In this document: piece after piece, positions 21,357 through 34,244 of the stretch
Layout of the letters: each line of letters starts with the position of its first letter
Numbering within the stretch: the first letter of the stretch is position 1
NCBI GenBank assembly: GCA_963854735.1
Contig: OY978099.1
Location: forward strand, 1,302,001 to 1,366,000
Direction of reading: 5' to 3'
Source: Marvania coccoides
Taxonomy: Eukaryota; Chlorophyta; Trebouxiophyceae; Chlorellales; Chlorellaceae
Length of the DNA stretch: 64,000 nt
Notes under the pieces: model-generated
The model's input: only the letters and a program-made list of their open reading frames with translations
Told to the model about the DNA's origin: nothing
Database searches by the model: none
Made by a program: the position numbers and the translations under genes

Positions 21357-24300
21357 CTACTTGTTCCACCCTTGGACAGCTTCTTCATAGTTCAACAGCT
21401 CCACAATGGCGCCCACCACGCGATCCCCTCCTCCTTCGCCAAATTGTGACCTCGGCGCCGCTGCCTTTCGCCGCAGCAGAGCCTCAAACGCGCCACGCAG
21501 CTTCCCCACCAGCGCCGCCGCGCGCGCCGGCGCCCTCACACGCAACCAACCGTCAACCGTCACCCTGCCAGCCGCGTGGTCCACCTCTAAGCTGCCACCA
21601 AACAGCAGCACCGCCGCGGGGGACACTACGGTACAGTCCCGCAGAAACACCTGGCTGGTGCGCACCTTCTCCAGGTACGTCAAAAACGGCCGCTGAAACT
21701 TTCCAGCATCCATGCCAGAGCACATTGACCCCGGGTGTATTGCCACTGCGCCCGTACCGTCGTGCCATGCCGGTTTTCTTCCCGGTCCAGCCTCGGAGTC
21801 GTCCATGACAGCAATGCTAGGGTACAGCGCAGCCAGCAACGCCGATTTAAGCACCGCGGGGTGCTGGGTGTAGCGATTTGTCGGCAGTTTTGGGTCATCA
21901 AACCACGGCCCTTTAAACCCGCTGCCGCTGCTGCTCTTGCGTCCGCCGCCTCTGCCTCCACCTGAGGTTAAAAATCCGATGTCTCCCATCATAGACGCGA
22001 ACTGCGACCGCATGTCTGCCAGCATTTCTAACGTCTGTTCGCTCAAAGCGTGCTTTCTGGCAAACTCGCGCGCAGCCTTGACCCCGCCCTGTCGCCGTGC
22101 CGCCATCCACCCGTCCACCGCCGCGCCCATCACCAAGTGGTCCGACTGCTGCCCTGCGGCCAGCGTGCCGCTGTCGGCCGCTGCCAGCGCTGCTCTCGCC
22201 CTCGCCGTGCCCTCCTCCGCAGCCAGCCCCGTCGCGAACGGGGGCTTGTGGGATAGGCATGCGGCGATGGACAGCGCGGGGGAGAGGCACCCCAGGCATG
22301 AGGCTAGCAACAGCAATTTTCCGACTCTGGCATCAACCGGGAGTTGCGCTAGGTGATGGCCCAGAGGGGTGAGACGCTCGCCGTCAGTGAGAGCTCCCAC
22401 GTCGCGCAGCACGCGCAGTGCGCCGTCCACCGCTTTGGCGGGCGGTGGCTGCAGCGTGCGGGCTGCGAAACCAGCAGCGGAGGTTGAGACTTTCAAGAGG
22501 TGGACTTGCAGGACAAACTCCTCCAGAGGGACGCGCGCCATTTCCGGAGTCTGCAAAAGATATTAATGAAATTATTTTTGTATAGGATAGGGGGAATGAA
22601 GGGGGGAATTTCGTTCATGTGTTTTTCCTTCCGAAAAATGCTTTTGTTCTTCTGTCTCACCTGGTACTGTTTCATGCGATTTTCGAACCTGTAGCGCGTG
22701 TACATCCCGTAGCACACACCCTCTCGCACACGGCCCGCCCGCCCCTTCCTCTGCTTGGCGGATGCCACTGAGACCCAATCTTCAACAAGGAGGGACATTG
22801 AGCGCTGAGGGTCGTGGCGTCGCTCCTTGAGCTTGCCAGAGTCCACGACCACTACCACGTCCTCAATTGTGAGGGAGGTTTCCGCGATGTTGGTGGCGAT
22901 GACGATCTTGCGAACCCCGGCCGGCGGAATTTTGAAAGCCTGCAAAAAAATATTGTAGTAAAAAAGGTTAAATCGCAGTATTTTTTTATATAAAATTCAA
23001 GAAAAATATCGAATTAATTTTGAAACTTAAAAATCCATTTAAAAGAGGAGAAAAATGCTTCGAAAAAACAGTTGAGATTTTTGTGGGGCACTTCGTTCAC
23101 ATGCCTTTCTCTGGTCTGCTGGGCTGACTGTGCTGTGCAGCGGCACCACCCAGCAGTCGGCAAACCTGCGGCTGGCGGCCAGCCGCGTGGCCAGGTTGGA
23201 AATCTCCGCCATGCCAGGCAAGAAAACTAACACCGCTCCTGGGTCGTGAGTGTCGTGAATCCACCCCACCAGCTCCTCCAGCAGCTCAAAGTCGATGCGG
23301 TCCTCGTCCAGCCGCGCCAGACTGCGCCGCGTGCCAGCGCTGAAATTCTCGTACTCCTCCCTGCCAAACAATATAATGTAGCTTAAAGCGTCAAATTCAG
23401 TTGGAAACATAGTCAAAATACGGCTTATAAATACATCGACCCCGCCCAAAAATTAAATAAATATATAACGTATATTTTAATGAATTTTTTCAATATATTT
23501 CAATACTTTTCAAGCAAAATTACTCGTACCTGTAATTGGGGTTCAAAACTTCGTCTCCTTCGTCGTCCCCCCATCCAGACCGAACGGTCGCCCTGTGGCG
23601 GTTCCCCGCAGCAGCAGTCAGTTTTTTTTGCCGCGCGCCACGCGCTCCGCTGGGCCGGGCAGCCGCGGGCGCGTCCGCAGCCAGCACGTAGCCAGTCGCC
23701 TCTATTGCGTCCTCCAAAAATAAGTGAGTGACCGGGAAGGTGCGGCCCGCTGCATGCAGCGCTGGGCACCCGCCAAAGTACTCTGAAATCATGCCCGCGT
23801 CCAGCGTGGCAGACATCAAAATCAGCTTCAGAGGGCAGCCAGCCGCGGCTCGGGCAGCAACGAGGTCTCTGAGAATTGCGATGATGAAGTCGCCCTGCAG
23901 GGTGCGCTCGTGCACCTCATCGACCACCACGTGGCTCACGCTGGCTAGGGCGTGGTCGGAAGCCATCCGCCGCAGCAAGATACCTACAGAAAAGAAGAAG
24001 AAGTCTGTCAGTTTTCATTTGCTGAAAACAGTCATATATAGAACAGACTCCCATGGAAAACTAGCCAAATTAGGCTTTAAAAAATAGCCTATAAAATAAT
24101 TTAATTAACTAGTAAATTTCTAGAATAATTCCTTTGTGCTACTTACCGGTGGTGCAAAACAGCAGCCGGGTGTCATGGGTGGTGGCAGAGTCCAGGCGCA
24201 CCGAGTACCCCACAGCTCCCCCAGGCTCCCCAGGGGCCGGGTCACCTCGTTCCTGCGCCACGCGTTCCGCCACGCTGATCGCTGCGATTCTGCGCGGCTG

Positions 24301-26508
24301 CGTGCATATCACGCTGCTCTCCCCACCTCTGCCGGCCTCAACGTCATATTCCAGCAAAAATTGAGGCACCTGGGTGGTTTTCCCGCTGCCAGTCTCTCCA
24401 GAAACTACCACCACGTCATGGGAAGCTAGCACCTGGCGCAGCTCCTCCCGCAACGCGTACACAGGGAGGCTGCTGCGGGCCTTGTGCCATTTAGCGCCTT
24501 CGATGGAACCTCGCCACGTTTGCAGCGCTCTCAGCATGCGGTCGCTGGCTGCAGCGGTGTTTCTCGTGCTGCGCTGCTTGGCTGCCAGCTCCCCACGCAG
24601 CCGCTCCACCCACGCAGCCTCATTTGCTGCCTCGTCTTCCACACTTTCGCCAACCTCCACGCCTTCCTCGCCCTGCAGCTTCTCCTGCACCAGCTCCCGC
24701 GCAAACGCCGCTCTCGCCGCAGCAACCCCTTCCCCCTCCTCCGCCGCCTGGCCCTCGCCCTCCTCCTCCCACTGCAGCCACAGCTCGTTGAATGGCGGAG
24801 GCAGCTGCCGCCACAGCTCGGGCTGCTCCCCCCCGCACACGCTCAGCAGCGCCAGCGTGGCGACCGCGTGCTGTGCGTCCTCGATGCGCGCCCACCCGTC
24901 GTCCGTCTCTGGAGCCACGAAAGTTCTCCGCTGAGGCGCACCCCCGCTGCCGCCGCCTTTCTTTCTTCCTGATGATTTCCCTGCTGTGGGGTCCACAGTC
25001 ACGCTGTACCGAACGTCGCCGCTGCTGCTTTCGCTAGGGTCTCTGCCGCCCCCAGGAGGCAGTCGTTCGTACCTCGGCGGCGGCCACCCAGCCCGCTGAC
25101 ACGCCTGCTGCAGCGCCGCTTTCGGCTGATGCACCTCCATCTGCGGCTTCTGCGCGCCCCGCTCTCGCTTTCCACCTCCCGCCCTCTTTTTCCCACCCTG
25201 CGCGGAGTCGCCCCACGGCTGCAGCGCCGCCGCAGCCATTGCCTTGGCTCGCCGCCTCGCCGCCTTGGCCTCGTTTGCCCGCGGCGCGCTCTCCAGCTCC
25301 TCCACCCCGCCGCCAAACAGATCAAATCCAGGCCCCTCTTCCTCTTCTTCTTCCTCTTCTTCTGCCGCAATCGCTGCTGCTCCGTCATCGTTCAAAGCAC
25401 CGGCAGTCACCATGCTGGATTCCCCTCCACCACCCTGCTGCGCCAGCTGCGCCTGCTGCGGCGCTCCACCCCCAGGCTGCGGCAGGTCCTCTTCGCTCAC
25501 CCCCAGCTCCGCCAGTTCTCGCTTCAACTGGCCTATCATTTGCCCAAACGCACGCTGCTCGCCTTTATCCCCGGAAGACTTAGCGCGCGCCGCGCCCTCT
25601 TTCGCCCTCTCCATCTCCGCGGAGATCAGCGCCAGCCGGTCCTCGCGAGGCAAGTTTCCTCTCGCCCGCTCAGCCCTCCGCCTTTCTATCTCCCTCGGAT
25701 CACCCCACACCTCCCAGTCCTCGATAACGCTGCCAGCAGGCGACCCAGCGCCTCCTCCTCCCTCCTCCTCTTCTTCTTCCTCCTCAGAGCTGCTGCCTGC
25801 GGCGTACTGCAGGATCCACGCCCGCCTCGCCACCTTTTCAGCCTCCTCCTCTTCCGCTTTCTTTTTTGCCAGAGCCTCTGCATCCGCCTTTGCTTTGACG
25901 GCAGCGGCCGCAGCCTCCCTCGCGCGCTGCTCGTCTTTGGCGCGCTGCTCAGCTGCCTCGAGTTCCCCCGCTGCTGCCGCATCGTTGCAATTGTCTTCAT
26001 TCTGCGCTGCAGCGTCGCTCGTGCCCAGCACGACGACGTCCCCTGAGGCTTGAACCTGGTCAGCATACTGCTTGGGCAGGTCACTTCGATCCAGGTGCAG
26101 CAGTAGCCAATCCAAAGCAGTACCGACGCCGATGCTGCTCAGCGGCAAAGCATGCAACGCGCGCTCGACATGGTGGGGGGTGAACCCCTGGTCGGTGAGG
26201 CCTTTGTGAACATCGCAGACGCGCTCTACATGGGCGGTGGATGCTGCGGAAGACGATGAAGAAGAAGGGGCAGCGGAGGCAACGGAAGAAATTTTTAGCT
26301 GTTGAGGGGCGTCAAGGTTGCCAAATCCCTGCAACGGAGGGTACTGTAATGATGAGTATTCGATGTACTTGGCATTAATTCCTTGTAAGCTCACCTCCAC
26401 GGAGTCCTGGATGAGTTTTTCAATGTTAGAACTGATCTCGAGAGCAGCCTGCTTCTTCTTGCCGGCGGCACTGCCAGCAGCAGTCGCGCTGCTACTCTTT
26501 GATGCCAT
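21357..26508 (-). CDS. DExH-box RNA helicase, DHX29 type
   Basis: Five exons, 24147-26508, 23530-23983, 23105-23360, 22661-22939 and 21357-22550, give 1514 residues. Intron 3 is GC-AG (AAG|GCATGT). The N-terminus has a UBA-like helix block (LTDQGFTPHHVERALHAL, then TALDWLLLHL) and a long charged region. That layout is characteristic of DHX29 and its plant relatives. Helicase motifs are GETGSGKTTQ (I), DEVHER (II, DEVH form), MSATLD (III), ATNIAETS (V) and QRKGRAGR (VI), followed by winged-helix, ratchet (HA2) and OB-fold regions. DHX29 binds the 40S subunit and helps 48S initiation complexes scan structured leaders. DHX36 or DHX57 are alternatives, but the LDWL UBA-like block fits DHX29 best. 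The upstream in-frame codon at 26514 is TTG, so 26508 is the first ATG. Confidence 0.88.
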
Positions 26509-27036
26509 TTTCAATGTGCGAAGGCAGCCATTAATATATAAACGATTTAAAAACCAGCTTAATGCTTAAATACAATTTTTACTGCGGGGCACGATATTTG
26601 TTTTCGTGCGAATTCGACTCTCGTTTGTTCTTAAAAAAATCAAAAAAAATAAGGCATCGTGGTACCACTAATTTGGCATAATTCGCCTTAAAAAGCCTCG
26701 AGCACATAGTTTTCAAGATTACAATCTTTCGAGGTCAGTGCACGCTTGGAGAATTGCAGCAAATGTTCCCCTATTATATAGATCCCAACCCCTGATGCAA
26801 GCTTGAGTACTCGCCCAGCTCAAGGGCAAAGTGCAGAGGTGATGCTTTTTTTCCTTCTGTTGTTGAAAGCTTTGTGCAAGCACGATATCAATCAATAATG
26901 CTGGGCTCTTATCCGTTTTTTCAGGAGATTGTGGTGGAGAGTGTATATACGAAGGGGAAATCAGGATATACGACACGCAAATGCTGGCAGAGAATATAGT
27001 CTAAACGTCGTGCCCGCCTCCTAGGTAGTACCGTAG
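26509..27036. other. AT-rich region with exon-like fragments
   Basis: It contains the DHX29 promoter (minus). After a good acceptor (TTTTTTCAG) the stretch 26926-27000 reads on + as a plausible coding fragment (EIVVESVYTKGKSG...), but it ends in a stop with no clear donor. It could belong to the gene whose last two exons follow. Confidence 0.35.
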
Positions 27037-27392
27037 TACGTTTTGCCGTCGAGCTGGATTTTTGGATCGCAGGCTCCGGCATCTCTTGATTTACGGTTTT
27101 TAGACGAAGAGACGTGGCCGCCTGAACTCTTTTACCATTGGGGCTGCGTTCCAGTGGAACTTCACCGCGATATTTTGAAAGAGTGCGGCTGTGCGGAGAA
27201 CATTCTGGTGAGCTGTTGAAATACGATTTTTTTTTCGCTTTTAAGGAATTTGGTGTTTTCATTTGACCTTTTTGACAGTTTAACGATGTCTGATGGTGCA
27301 TTTTCCCTTGATACCAGGGGTTTGAAGAGCTGGAAGACGAGGAACAGCAGGTCATAATCATCTTGGCAGGCATCGAATCTGATGATGAATAA
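27037..27392 (+). CDS. 3' exons of an unrecognised gene (possibly degenerate)
   Basis: Exon 27037-27207 (acceptor CCGTAG, donor CTG|GTGAGC) and exon 27318-27392 (acceptor ATACCAG) join in phase 0. They encode about 81 residues, including LDEETWPPELFYHWGCVPVE and an acidic C-terminus that ends IESDDE. An AATAAA lies about 28 nt past the stop. Codon pattern, composition and splice sites look genuine, but no start codon or credible 5' exon can be placed upstream. It may be the end of a gene with tiny, AT-rich 5' exons, or a remnant. The family is not recognised. Confidence 0.35.
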
Positions 27393-27995
27393 TGTATAGA
27401 CTGTATAGGGTTCTACAAAGAATAAAGTAGCAAAAAATGTTGATTAAATGCATGCTCAATGATTTGCCTGACTGACGGGAGAATAATACGATAAAGTGTT
27501 TTTGGTAGAATTGTGATAAATCATCTAAGTTAGGGGTGTCAATGATCATTTATGGTCAAAAATCAAGACACGCTAGGCATTAACAGAAGGGAATCTGAGT
27601 TTGGTGATGGGCAAACAGCTAAAATAATCGATGCCGCCGCCTTCCATGCGTGCTCTTCTTGCCGCATGCAAGCAGCGCTGTGGCTTTGTTGTGAGGCACC
27701 CGGCATTGTACCCCAAAATAGTAATATAGTAAACAAACAGCTTCTTCCGGCAGAGCACACAGCTGCAGGCAAGGAGTTTCGCGCCTTCCCACTTAGAGTA
27801 ATATCTTGACCCACCCTTGCATTTTTTGCATATTCAAAAGAATTCAAATCATTTTAAACATACGTGCCTGGGCCGGTGCTCCAAATTGCGATTTACATTT
27901 TGGGTCAGAAAAAAATGACCAATTAATCGCTAGCCCACTCGCTTCCCCCTTACTATTTATTTGAAGCCACCCAGCGTTTACATTGTTTTTAAGCC
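27393..27995. other. Intergenic region
   Basis: About 600 bp of mixed composition. Short open frames on both strands show no domain and no splice logic. It should include the promoter of the adenylate-kinase-like gene. Confidence 0.45.
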
Positions 27996-30248
27996 ATGCA
28001 ATCAGCCCGGCGACTCGGCACATGCGCCGCGTTGCTTCGGCGAGTGGCATTAAGTCAACTCGATTGTGCAGCCCATTCTGTCAACCCCCAGGCCGCTTTG
28101 TGTGCACCCTTCACTGCCTTGACCACCGAATCCCATGAAAACACCGACCGCTGCGCCTCTGGCGCCTCTGCGTCCACCTCTGACGATCAGCAGCGGTTTC
28201 GCAGCTCGCTGCTCTTCCGCCGCCTCCAGTCCAGCCAAGCGGCCATGGCTATGCAGGAATCCACCACCCCAGCCACTCAACCCCTCCCTAGGGACCTCCG
28301 CACCCGGCTGAATGCCGCTCCCACCGCCACAGCCTCCGCCAAAGACATCTCAATGAAGGCTCAAGTCACGTTTGATACATCGTGGAAAAAGCTGGATGCG
28401 CGGCTGGGGGACTCGTTCGTGTGCCCCCGCGAGATCGTATGGCTGAATGGCGCCCCTGGGTCCGGCAAGGGCACCAATATGAGCTGGATTATGAAGTCTA
28501 GAGGGCTGTCACGGGCGGTGGGCATGTCGCAGCTGCTGGACTCCTCCTCGGAGATTCGGGACATCATCGACCGCGCGGAGCTGGTGCCAGACGCGCTGGT
28601 GCTGGATGCGCTGCTGGATGCGGTGTTGAATCCAGATTTGAACGATGGCGCTGGGCTGGTCATCGATGGATTCCCTCGTACTGCCACCCAGGTGGATTTC
28701 GTGAAGCTGCTGTACGACAAGCTGTTGGAGCTGTACCACCGCGCGGCGGACGGGCCCGACGAGTGGCGATTTCGTGAGTAGAGCAGAGAATTATATATAT
28801 TTATATTTTTTTCCCCACAAAATTTTACTTTTTTCCCGTGTAGCACACCTTCATCGCAATCTCTGTTTCTTTCTCTTGCACAACTGCAGCCCGCCCCTCT
28901 TTCAAGGTGGTTATTCTCTACGTCGACGAGGAGGAGAGCGTGCGGCGGCAAACAAAGCGCGCCCAAATCGCGTCACTGCACAACCAGCGCGTGCTGGACG
29001 CGGGAACGGGCGACGTGTGGAACGTGCGCACGACCGACGTGTCTGAAGCGCTGTGCCGGCGGCGGTACCAAGTGTTTAAAGCCCACTACTCGACGATCCT
29101 CCGCCTCAAATCCTACTTCCCTTTCTCTCTCATCGACGCCATGGGCACGCTGGAGGAATGCAGGTCACAGATCGTGCGAGAGTGAGTGACGTCATCGTTT
29201 TATGCATTTAATTATTGTGCAAGGGTAAATCAAATGTTATTATTGTCTTTATCTTTCCAAAATGAATGTTTTTCAGGCTGCGCTACCAGTCCAGCCTGGA
29301 TCTGGACGCCCGCACGTACGCCGCCATCCGCCACCTCCCCTTGGCACGCGACCTCGTGCGCGTGGCCCGCCAGCGCCTTGTCTTCCGCCTTGACTCCTAC
29401 TGCAAGCGCCAGCACCGCATGTTCACCGACGTCATTTCCCTCATCTCATCAGAGGTGCTCCCGCTGCTCAAGCAGGTCCGCTCACTGCCAAGCTCACAAC
29501 AACCTGAGTTTGAAACTACGGCCAACAACAGCTGAACAAAAATTCACGGGATCTTCATCACTTTTCCCCCTTTGATTGCTCTCTGCAGTGCTCGCTGGCT
29601 GGCCACGCCGAGTTCCGCTCCCGCCACCCCCTGCTGCTGGGCAACAGCCTCGCCGTGGACATGCTGATCGACGTTCTGTCTGACCGCGGCTTCTCGGTGG
29701 CGCACGCAGTGGAAGAAAGGGTGGTTCCCAGGCGGGTGGAGCCGGGGACAGGTGAAATTCTGTCGGACTGGGAGGAGGTGCACTGCTTCCGGATAACGTT
29801 CGACAAGGAAAACGTTCGCGATCTCTCCACCCCCGCCAGCGTGACCACCAGAAACGGCGATGACGTGGCGGCGATCGGCGCAACGTGGGTGCCCGAGCAC
29901 ATGCGCCGGGAGAACAACAGCAGGATGGAGGAAGCAACAGTGCGGCATCCGCACGCCGCTGCGCCGCCGCAGGTGGCCCCGCTGGCGGAGAAGCGAAGGG
30001 GAGACCCTTGGAGAACGTGGCCGCACGAGAGCGGGAAGCAGGCGGAAATGAATTTGACCAACGCGTTTGAGCACTCGCATTCGCGGGAGGCGAAGGCGGC
30101 CGCGACGCGGCATGCGATGAGGGCGGGGAATGTCAACGGCGAGGAGGTTACTTTCTTGCGGGGGTGGGATAGCATGGATGCTGAGCTGAATTCGGCGACG
30201 AGGGAGCGGCAGTACGGCTACGAGCTGATGAATGAGCGGGAGGACTAG
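27996..30248 (+). CDS. Adenylate-kinase-like protein, organelle-targeted, with long C-terminal extension
   Basis: Four exons: 27996-28773, 28890-29181, 29277-29475 and 29589-30248 (642 residues, all GT-AG). The first about 120 residues are rich in Arg, Ser and Ala, as in a mitochondrial or plastid leader. The NMP-kinase P-loop is WLNGAPGSGKGTN (about 149-161). The substrate helix and lid side follow, with LVIDGFPRTATQVDF (the 'GFPR' AMP site) and VVILYVDEEESVRRQTKR. The first two domains resemble adenylate kinase (ATP + AMP to 2 ADP). Beyond about residue 390 is a C-terminal part that I do not recognise, including an 80-residue His/Arg-rich tail. The core is therefore about two to three times the usual kinase length. 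A role as a kinase-derived regulatory protein is possible. Confidence 0.75.
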
Positions 30249-30606
30249 AAATGCAATGCACAAGCGACGAACAGCAACGAATGAATGAAGAATTGATGAC
30301 GTGCTGGCCATTGGTCGGTCAAAGCAGCAGGCATATGCCAATATATTTTTTGGGGGGCAAGGACGATGAGGTGTTCGCTTTTGTTTCGGTTTCTAGCGCG
30401 AAAAAGGAATAAATACGTGACTGTGATTTTCCACCGGACCCTTTGAACCATAGCTTCGTATTATATATTTTTTTAAATCGTCTTTAGCTTTTTGTGTTTT
30501 TCTACTGGCTTTTGTTTCTCTCTTTCGCATGAGGGGTCGATGCCCCGTATTAGTGTACAGCATGAATAATTACCAGAACTTATGCAGAGGCGCCGCCGTT
30601 CTTCAT
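30249..30606. other. Convergent intergenic region
   Basis: AT-rich 3' flanks of the adenylate-kinase-like and SNF2 genes. No feature found apart from an AATAAA near 30408. Confidence 0.4.
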
Positions 30607-33600
30607 TTAACCGTAACTGACCTCTTTGCGCGCGCGCTTTCCCTTTCCAAACTCCCTCTCTGCGTCAGGATCTTGCGGAGCAAGCTGCTCCAGCGCTGCG
30701 ACCACCAGAGGGTGCACCTCCTCCAGCGAAGCCAGCCGCGAGTAGTTGGGCAGCGTCGGGGGAGCGATGCTCCTGGAGCCACCTTTGGCGCCGCCCGCAG
30801 ACTGGTACCACGCACGCTGCTCTGCAGCCTCAATCCTGCGGTCCTCGGCCTCGAACAGCTCAACTTCTCCTTCGCTGCGGGCCATCAGCCGGTTGATCTG
30901 AGAAAAAAATTAAAAAATGAGGCAAGGTGTGAAATTAAAATAATTATGAGAGGATCAACATTTCAAGTAAAAAAAATACACCAATTATCAAATTTACACT
31001 CACCTCAGCGTTCGTGAGCTGGCCGCTGCGGTTACCGCCGCCGACGCTGCCTTCATCCGCCTTTAGCAGGCTCAGTAGGTAGCTCTGACGCTCGGCAGTG
31101 CTGGTTTTGCCGTCGAAAAAGCCACCCGTGATGCCTCGGTCCGCGAGACCGCGCTTTTCTGCTGCCACCGCCGCCACACGCTCCTCGACAGAGCCCACCG
31201 TCTGCATGCGCAGTACCAGCACGTCATTGGTCTGCCCGATGCGGTGCACCCGCGCAGCAGCCTGAGCGTCGATTTGGGGATTCCAGTCTGTGTCGTAGAA
31301 GATGACGGTGTCGGCAGTCTGTGCACAACACAAAGAAAATAATATACAATGTAAGGCAGTAAACGTAGAACTAAAAGCAGTTTAAAATACGTTAAAACGT
31401 GCCTGCAGGTTCAGCCCCACCCCGCCAGCACGCACGCTCAGCAGGAAAGCGAAGGCTTCGGAGCCGGGAACGTTGAACTCTTCCACCAGCGCCCCGCGGT
31501 CCATGGCCTTGGTGCTGCCGTCAAGGCGGAGAAAACGCAGCCCGCGCCACTCCAGATAGCCTCCCAGGACGTCCAGCAACATGGTCATGGTGCAGAAGAT
31601 CAGCACGCGGTGGCCAGCAGCCTTGAGCTTCAGCAGCACGCGGTCCAGCATCTCCAGCTTGCCGCAGAGCCGCAACTCGCAAGGAAGCGGGTGGCGCGGG
31701 AGCCCCGCCTCTGAGCCTTCCACATGCAGCCTTGAGATGAGTGGGTGGTTGCAGATGACGCGAGCTTCCATGAGCGCATTTGACACCCCACGCGCGCCTC
31801 CAGGACCCTGCAGCTCCCCACAGAGAGCTTGGAACAGAGCTTGCTGATAGGGAGCCGGCAGGCAGGGGATGAGGTGCTCAGTTTTGGCCGGTAGCTCCGC
31901 CACTGCCTCTTTCAGCCTGCGCAGCATGAAGGGGCGCAGCACCTGGTGCAGCCGGTTGGTCACCACCAGGATCTCCTCTTCAGACAGCATCGCCGCGTGC
32001 GCAGCCGCGTCCTCTTCGTCCGAGTCGGAGCCAGCGACAGCTGCGGAGCAGCTGGCGGCAGCAGTGTTCTTGCGCATGGAGCCGCCAAACCAGGTCTCAA
32101 AGTCGTCAGCCGAGTCGAAGACACCGGGCAGCAAGAAGTTGAGGAGCGCCCACAGCTCGTTGACGTTGTTCTGCAGCGGGGTGCCAGTCAGCAGCAAGCG
32201 GTGGTTGGCACGGTACTCGCGCAGCTCGACATTGAGCTTGCACCCAGCGTTCTTCAGCCTGTGAAACGACGATGGTTTCAATATGCTTTGAATACAAGAA
32301 CGCATCAATTGCGTTATGTGCAACACTCATTCAGAGATTGATTAACATGAAAACAAAATGTGTTCACAGCTTCCAAGCTCACCGGTGTCCCTCGTCCACG
32401 ATTATGTAGCTCCAGTCGATGCTGCCCAGCCTGGGGCGGTCGTTCTTCCCCATCAGAAAATCGTACGAGGTGAGGACCACGTCAAAGCGGCGAACGCCGC
32501 CTTTGGTCTTCCGCAGCTTGGAGCGGAAAATGTTCTCTCGGTCGTCTGCAGGCCCACGATAAACCACCACCCGCACGCTGGGCGCCCAGGTCTCGAACTC
32601 CTTCTCCCAGTTGGGTAGCACTGATGCGGGCGCAGCGATGAGGAAGGGGCTCTGGGTCCGAGCACCGCTGCCGCCAATGCTGTCAGAAGTAGTTGCGAGC
32701 GCTTCTTCTAGGCAGTGTGTGACCAGTGCAATCACCTGTACTGTCTTTCCCAGCCCCATCTCGTCAGCCAGAATGCCGTTGAGCTCTGCGTTGCGGAGAG
32801 AGACCATCCACCGCAGGCCTTGCATTTGGTACTCGCGCAGCTCCCCTCCCGTCAGGGTAGCAGGCTGGTGGGCCACGTCTGCAGAACGCGCATTAGCCAG
32901 TGCTCCCCAGGCCTCGCTGCTCTGATGCAGCGCGGTGCCGGACGTAGCTGTAGGGGAGGAGGGGTCAGCTGACTTGGCGCTAATTGCAGTAGCGTGGGCT
33001 TGCAAAGGAGTGATGTCATTGGGGGAGGCGGATTCCGCAGTGAGGTTGACATCGAGCCTGGTGCCGAGCTTGCGGAGGCACGCGTCTGTCTCGGAGAGCA
33101 GGCGGTCAATCTGAGCGCTCTTTGCTGTCTGCGCGAGCTTTAGGTAAGCCTCCAGGTCGTCAGACTTAAGGGCGTCCAGGCGGTCGCGCTGCGCTTTCGT
33201 GCGTGTCTCTCTCCAGGCCTTCTTCGCTGCAGCGTGAGCTGCTTGGAAGTGGGCAGCACGCGTTGCAGCTGCCGCCGCCTTGCTGGCAGCGGTGGCTCGC
33301 AGCTTGAGGAGACCCTCGGTGCAGGCGGTGGAAGTAATGTGAATATGCTGGAACTCGAAGCTGGAGCTCTTTTCTGCGATGGCTGTCACTGCTGCCTGCA
33401 AATTTTCAGGGGTGGGCGCCAGGTTGTCTCCTGGGAGATGCTTGAGGGCCTGGGTCTGGAGGGCTTTGATAACGCCGCCATTAGCGTTAATTTTGAGTTG
33501 CAGAAACTCCGGCAGAGTCATGCTGGAGGGGGTGGGAGCTTCGCCTGGGACTGTCTGGGTGCCACCAGTGGTGGTCGAGGGTGAGGGGTTGATGCTGATT

Positions 33601-34244
33601 GATGAGGTCCCAGGGCCTTCTGCGGTGGGGGGAGGGCCGGAAAATTCGGCTGGGGGGGTATGGAAGAGGGGCCGGGTGAGAGTGGGGGAGCTGGAGGCCG
33701 GAAGTGCAGCGTGGGAGAAGGCTCTGAGGGTGCGAGATGAGGGGAGCCTAGTCTTGGGCGGCTTCAGGCGCGTGGACCGCAGCGCCTGGCGCCGGTGAGC
33801 TTGGAGGACAAAGAGGACGGCGTCATGCTGGGAAAAAGCGGCAGGGGCAGGGCGGATGCTTGACCGGAGCATCGCTGCCAAAGCTTCGGCGCCGGAGGGT
33901 TGAGAGCCGGAGAGGCGCGAAAGCTGGCCCGCAGCCTGCACAATGGATAAAAAAATATGTTGAAGAATTTTTGGAGGCATAGGCATAATTTTTAAAGGGC
34001 TTACCTGCGCAAGGAAGTCGTCCATCGAATTGATTTGCTGCTTTTGCAGAATGGATGCTTCGATGCCTCTTTGGCTCTTCAACACCTCTTTATTAATTAA
34101 AGGCGAATTAATTATATTGCGTTCGCGGTGGCCGGGCAATTTAAGTGCAAACGCATCTCGAGGCACGAAGTAAAGCAGCTCCAACAAATTCAAAAGCAAC
34201 ATAGGGAGACCTCTCATATCGATATACACCCATTCATTCGGCAA
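30607..34244 (-). CDS. SWI/SNF chromatin-remodelling ATPase (SNF2 subfamily, MINU-like size)
   Basis: Five exons, 34005-34244, 32383-33935, 31403-32258, 31004-31318 and 30607-30897, give 1084 residues. Intron 1 is only 69 nt, a multiple of three with no stop. Intron 3 is GC-AG (CAG|GCACGT). The order is an N-terminal low-complexity part, an HSA-like charged helix (RDRLDALKSDDLEAYLKLA), then the SNF2 ATPase: LREYQMQGLRWM, ADEMGLGKT (I), DEGH (II), LLTGTPLQNN (III), and ARVHRIGQ (VI). The C-terminal block NRLMARSEGEVELFE ... KRARKEVSYG is the SnAC domain, specific to the Snf2/BRM/MINU group. There is no bromodomain. Plant MINU proteins (CHR12/CHR23) are also about 1,060-1,100 residues and lack one. 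It acts in the nucleus, sliding or evicting nucleosomes. The N-terminal start is uncertain. Confidence 0.88.
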
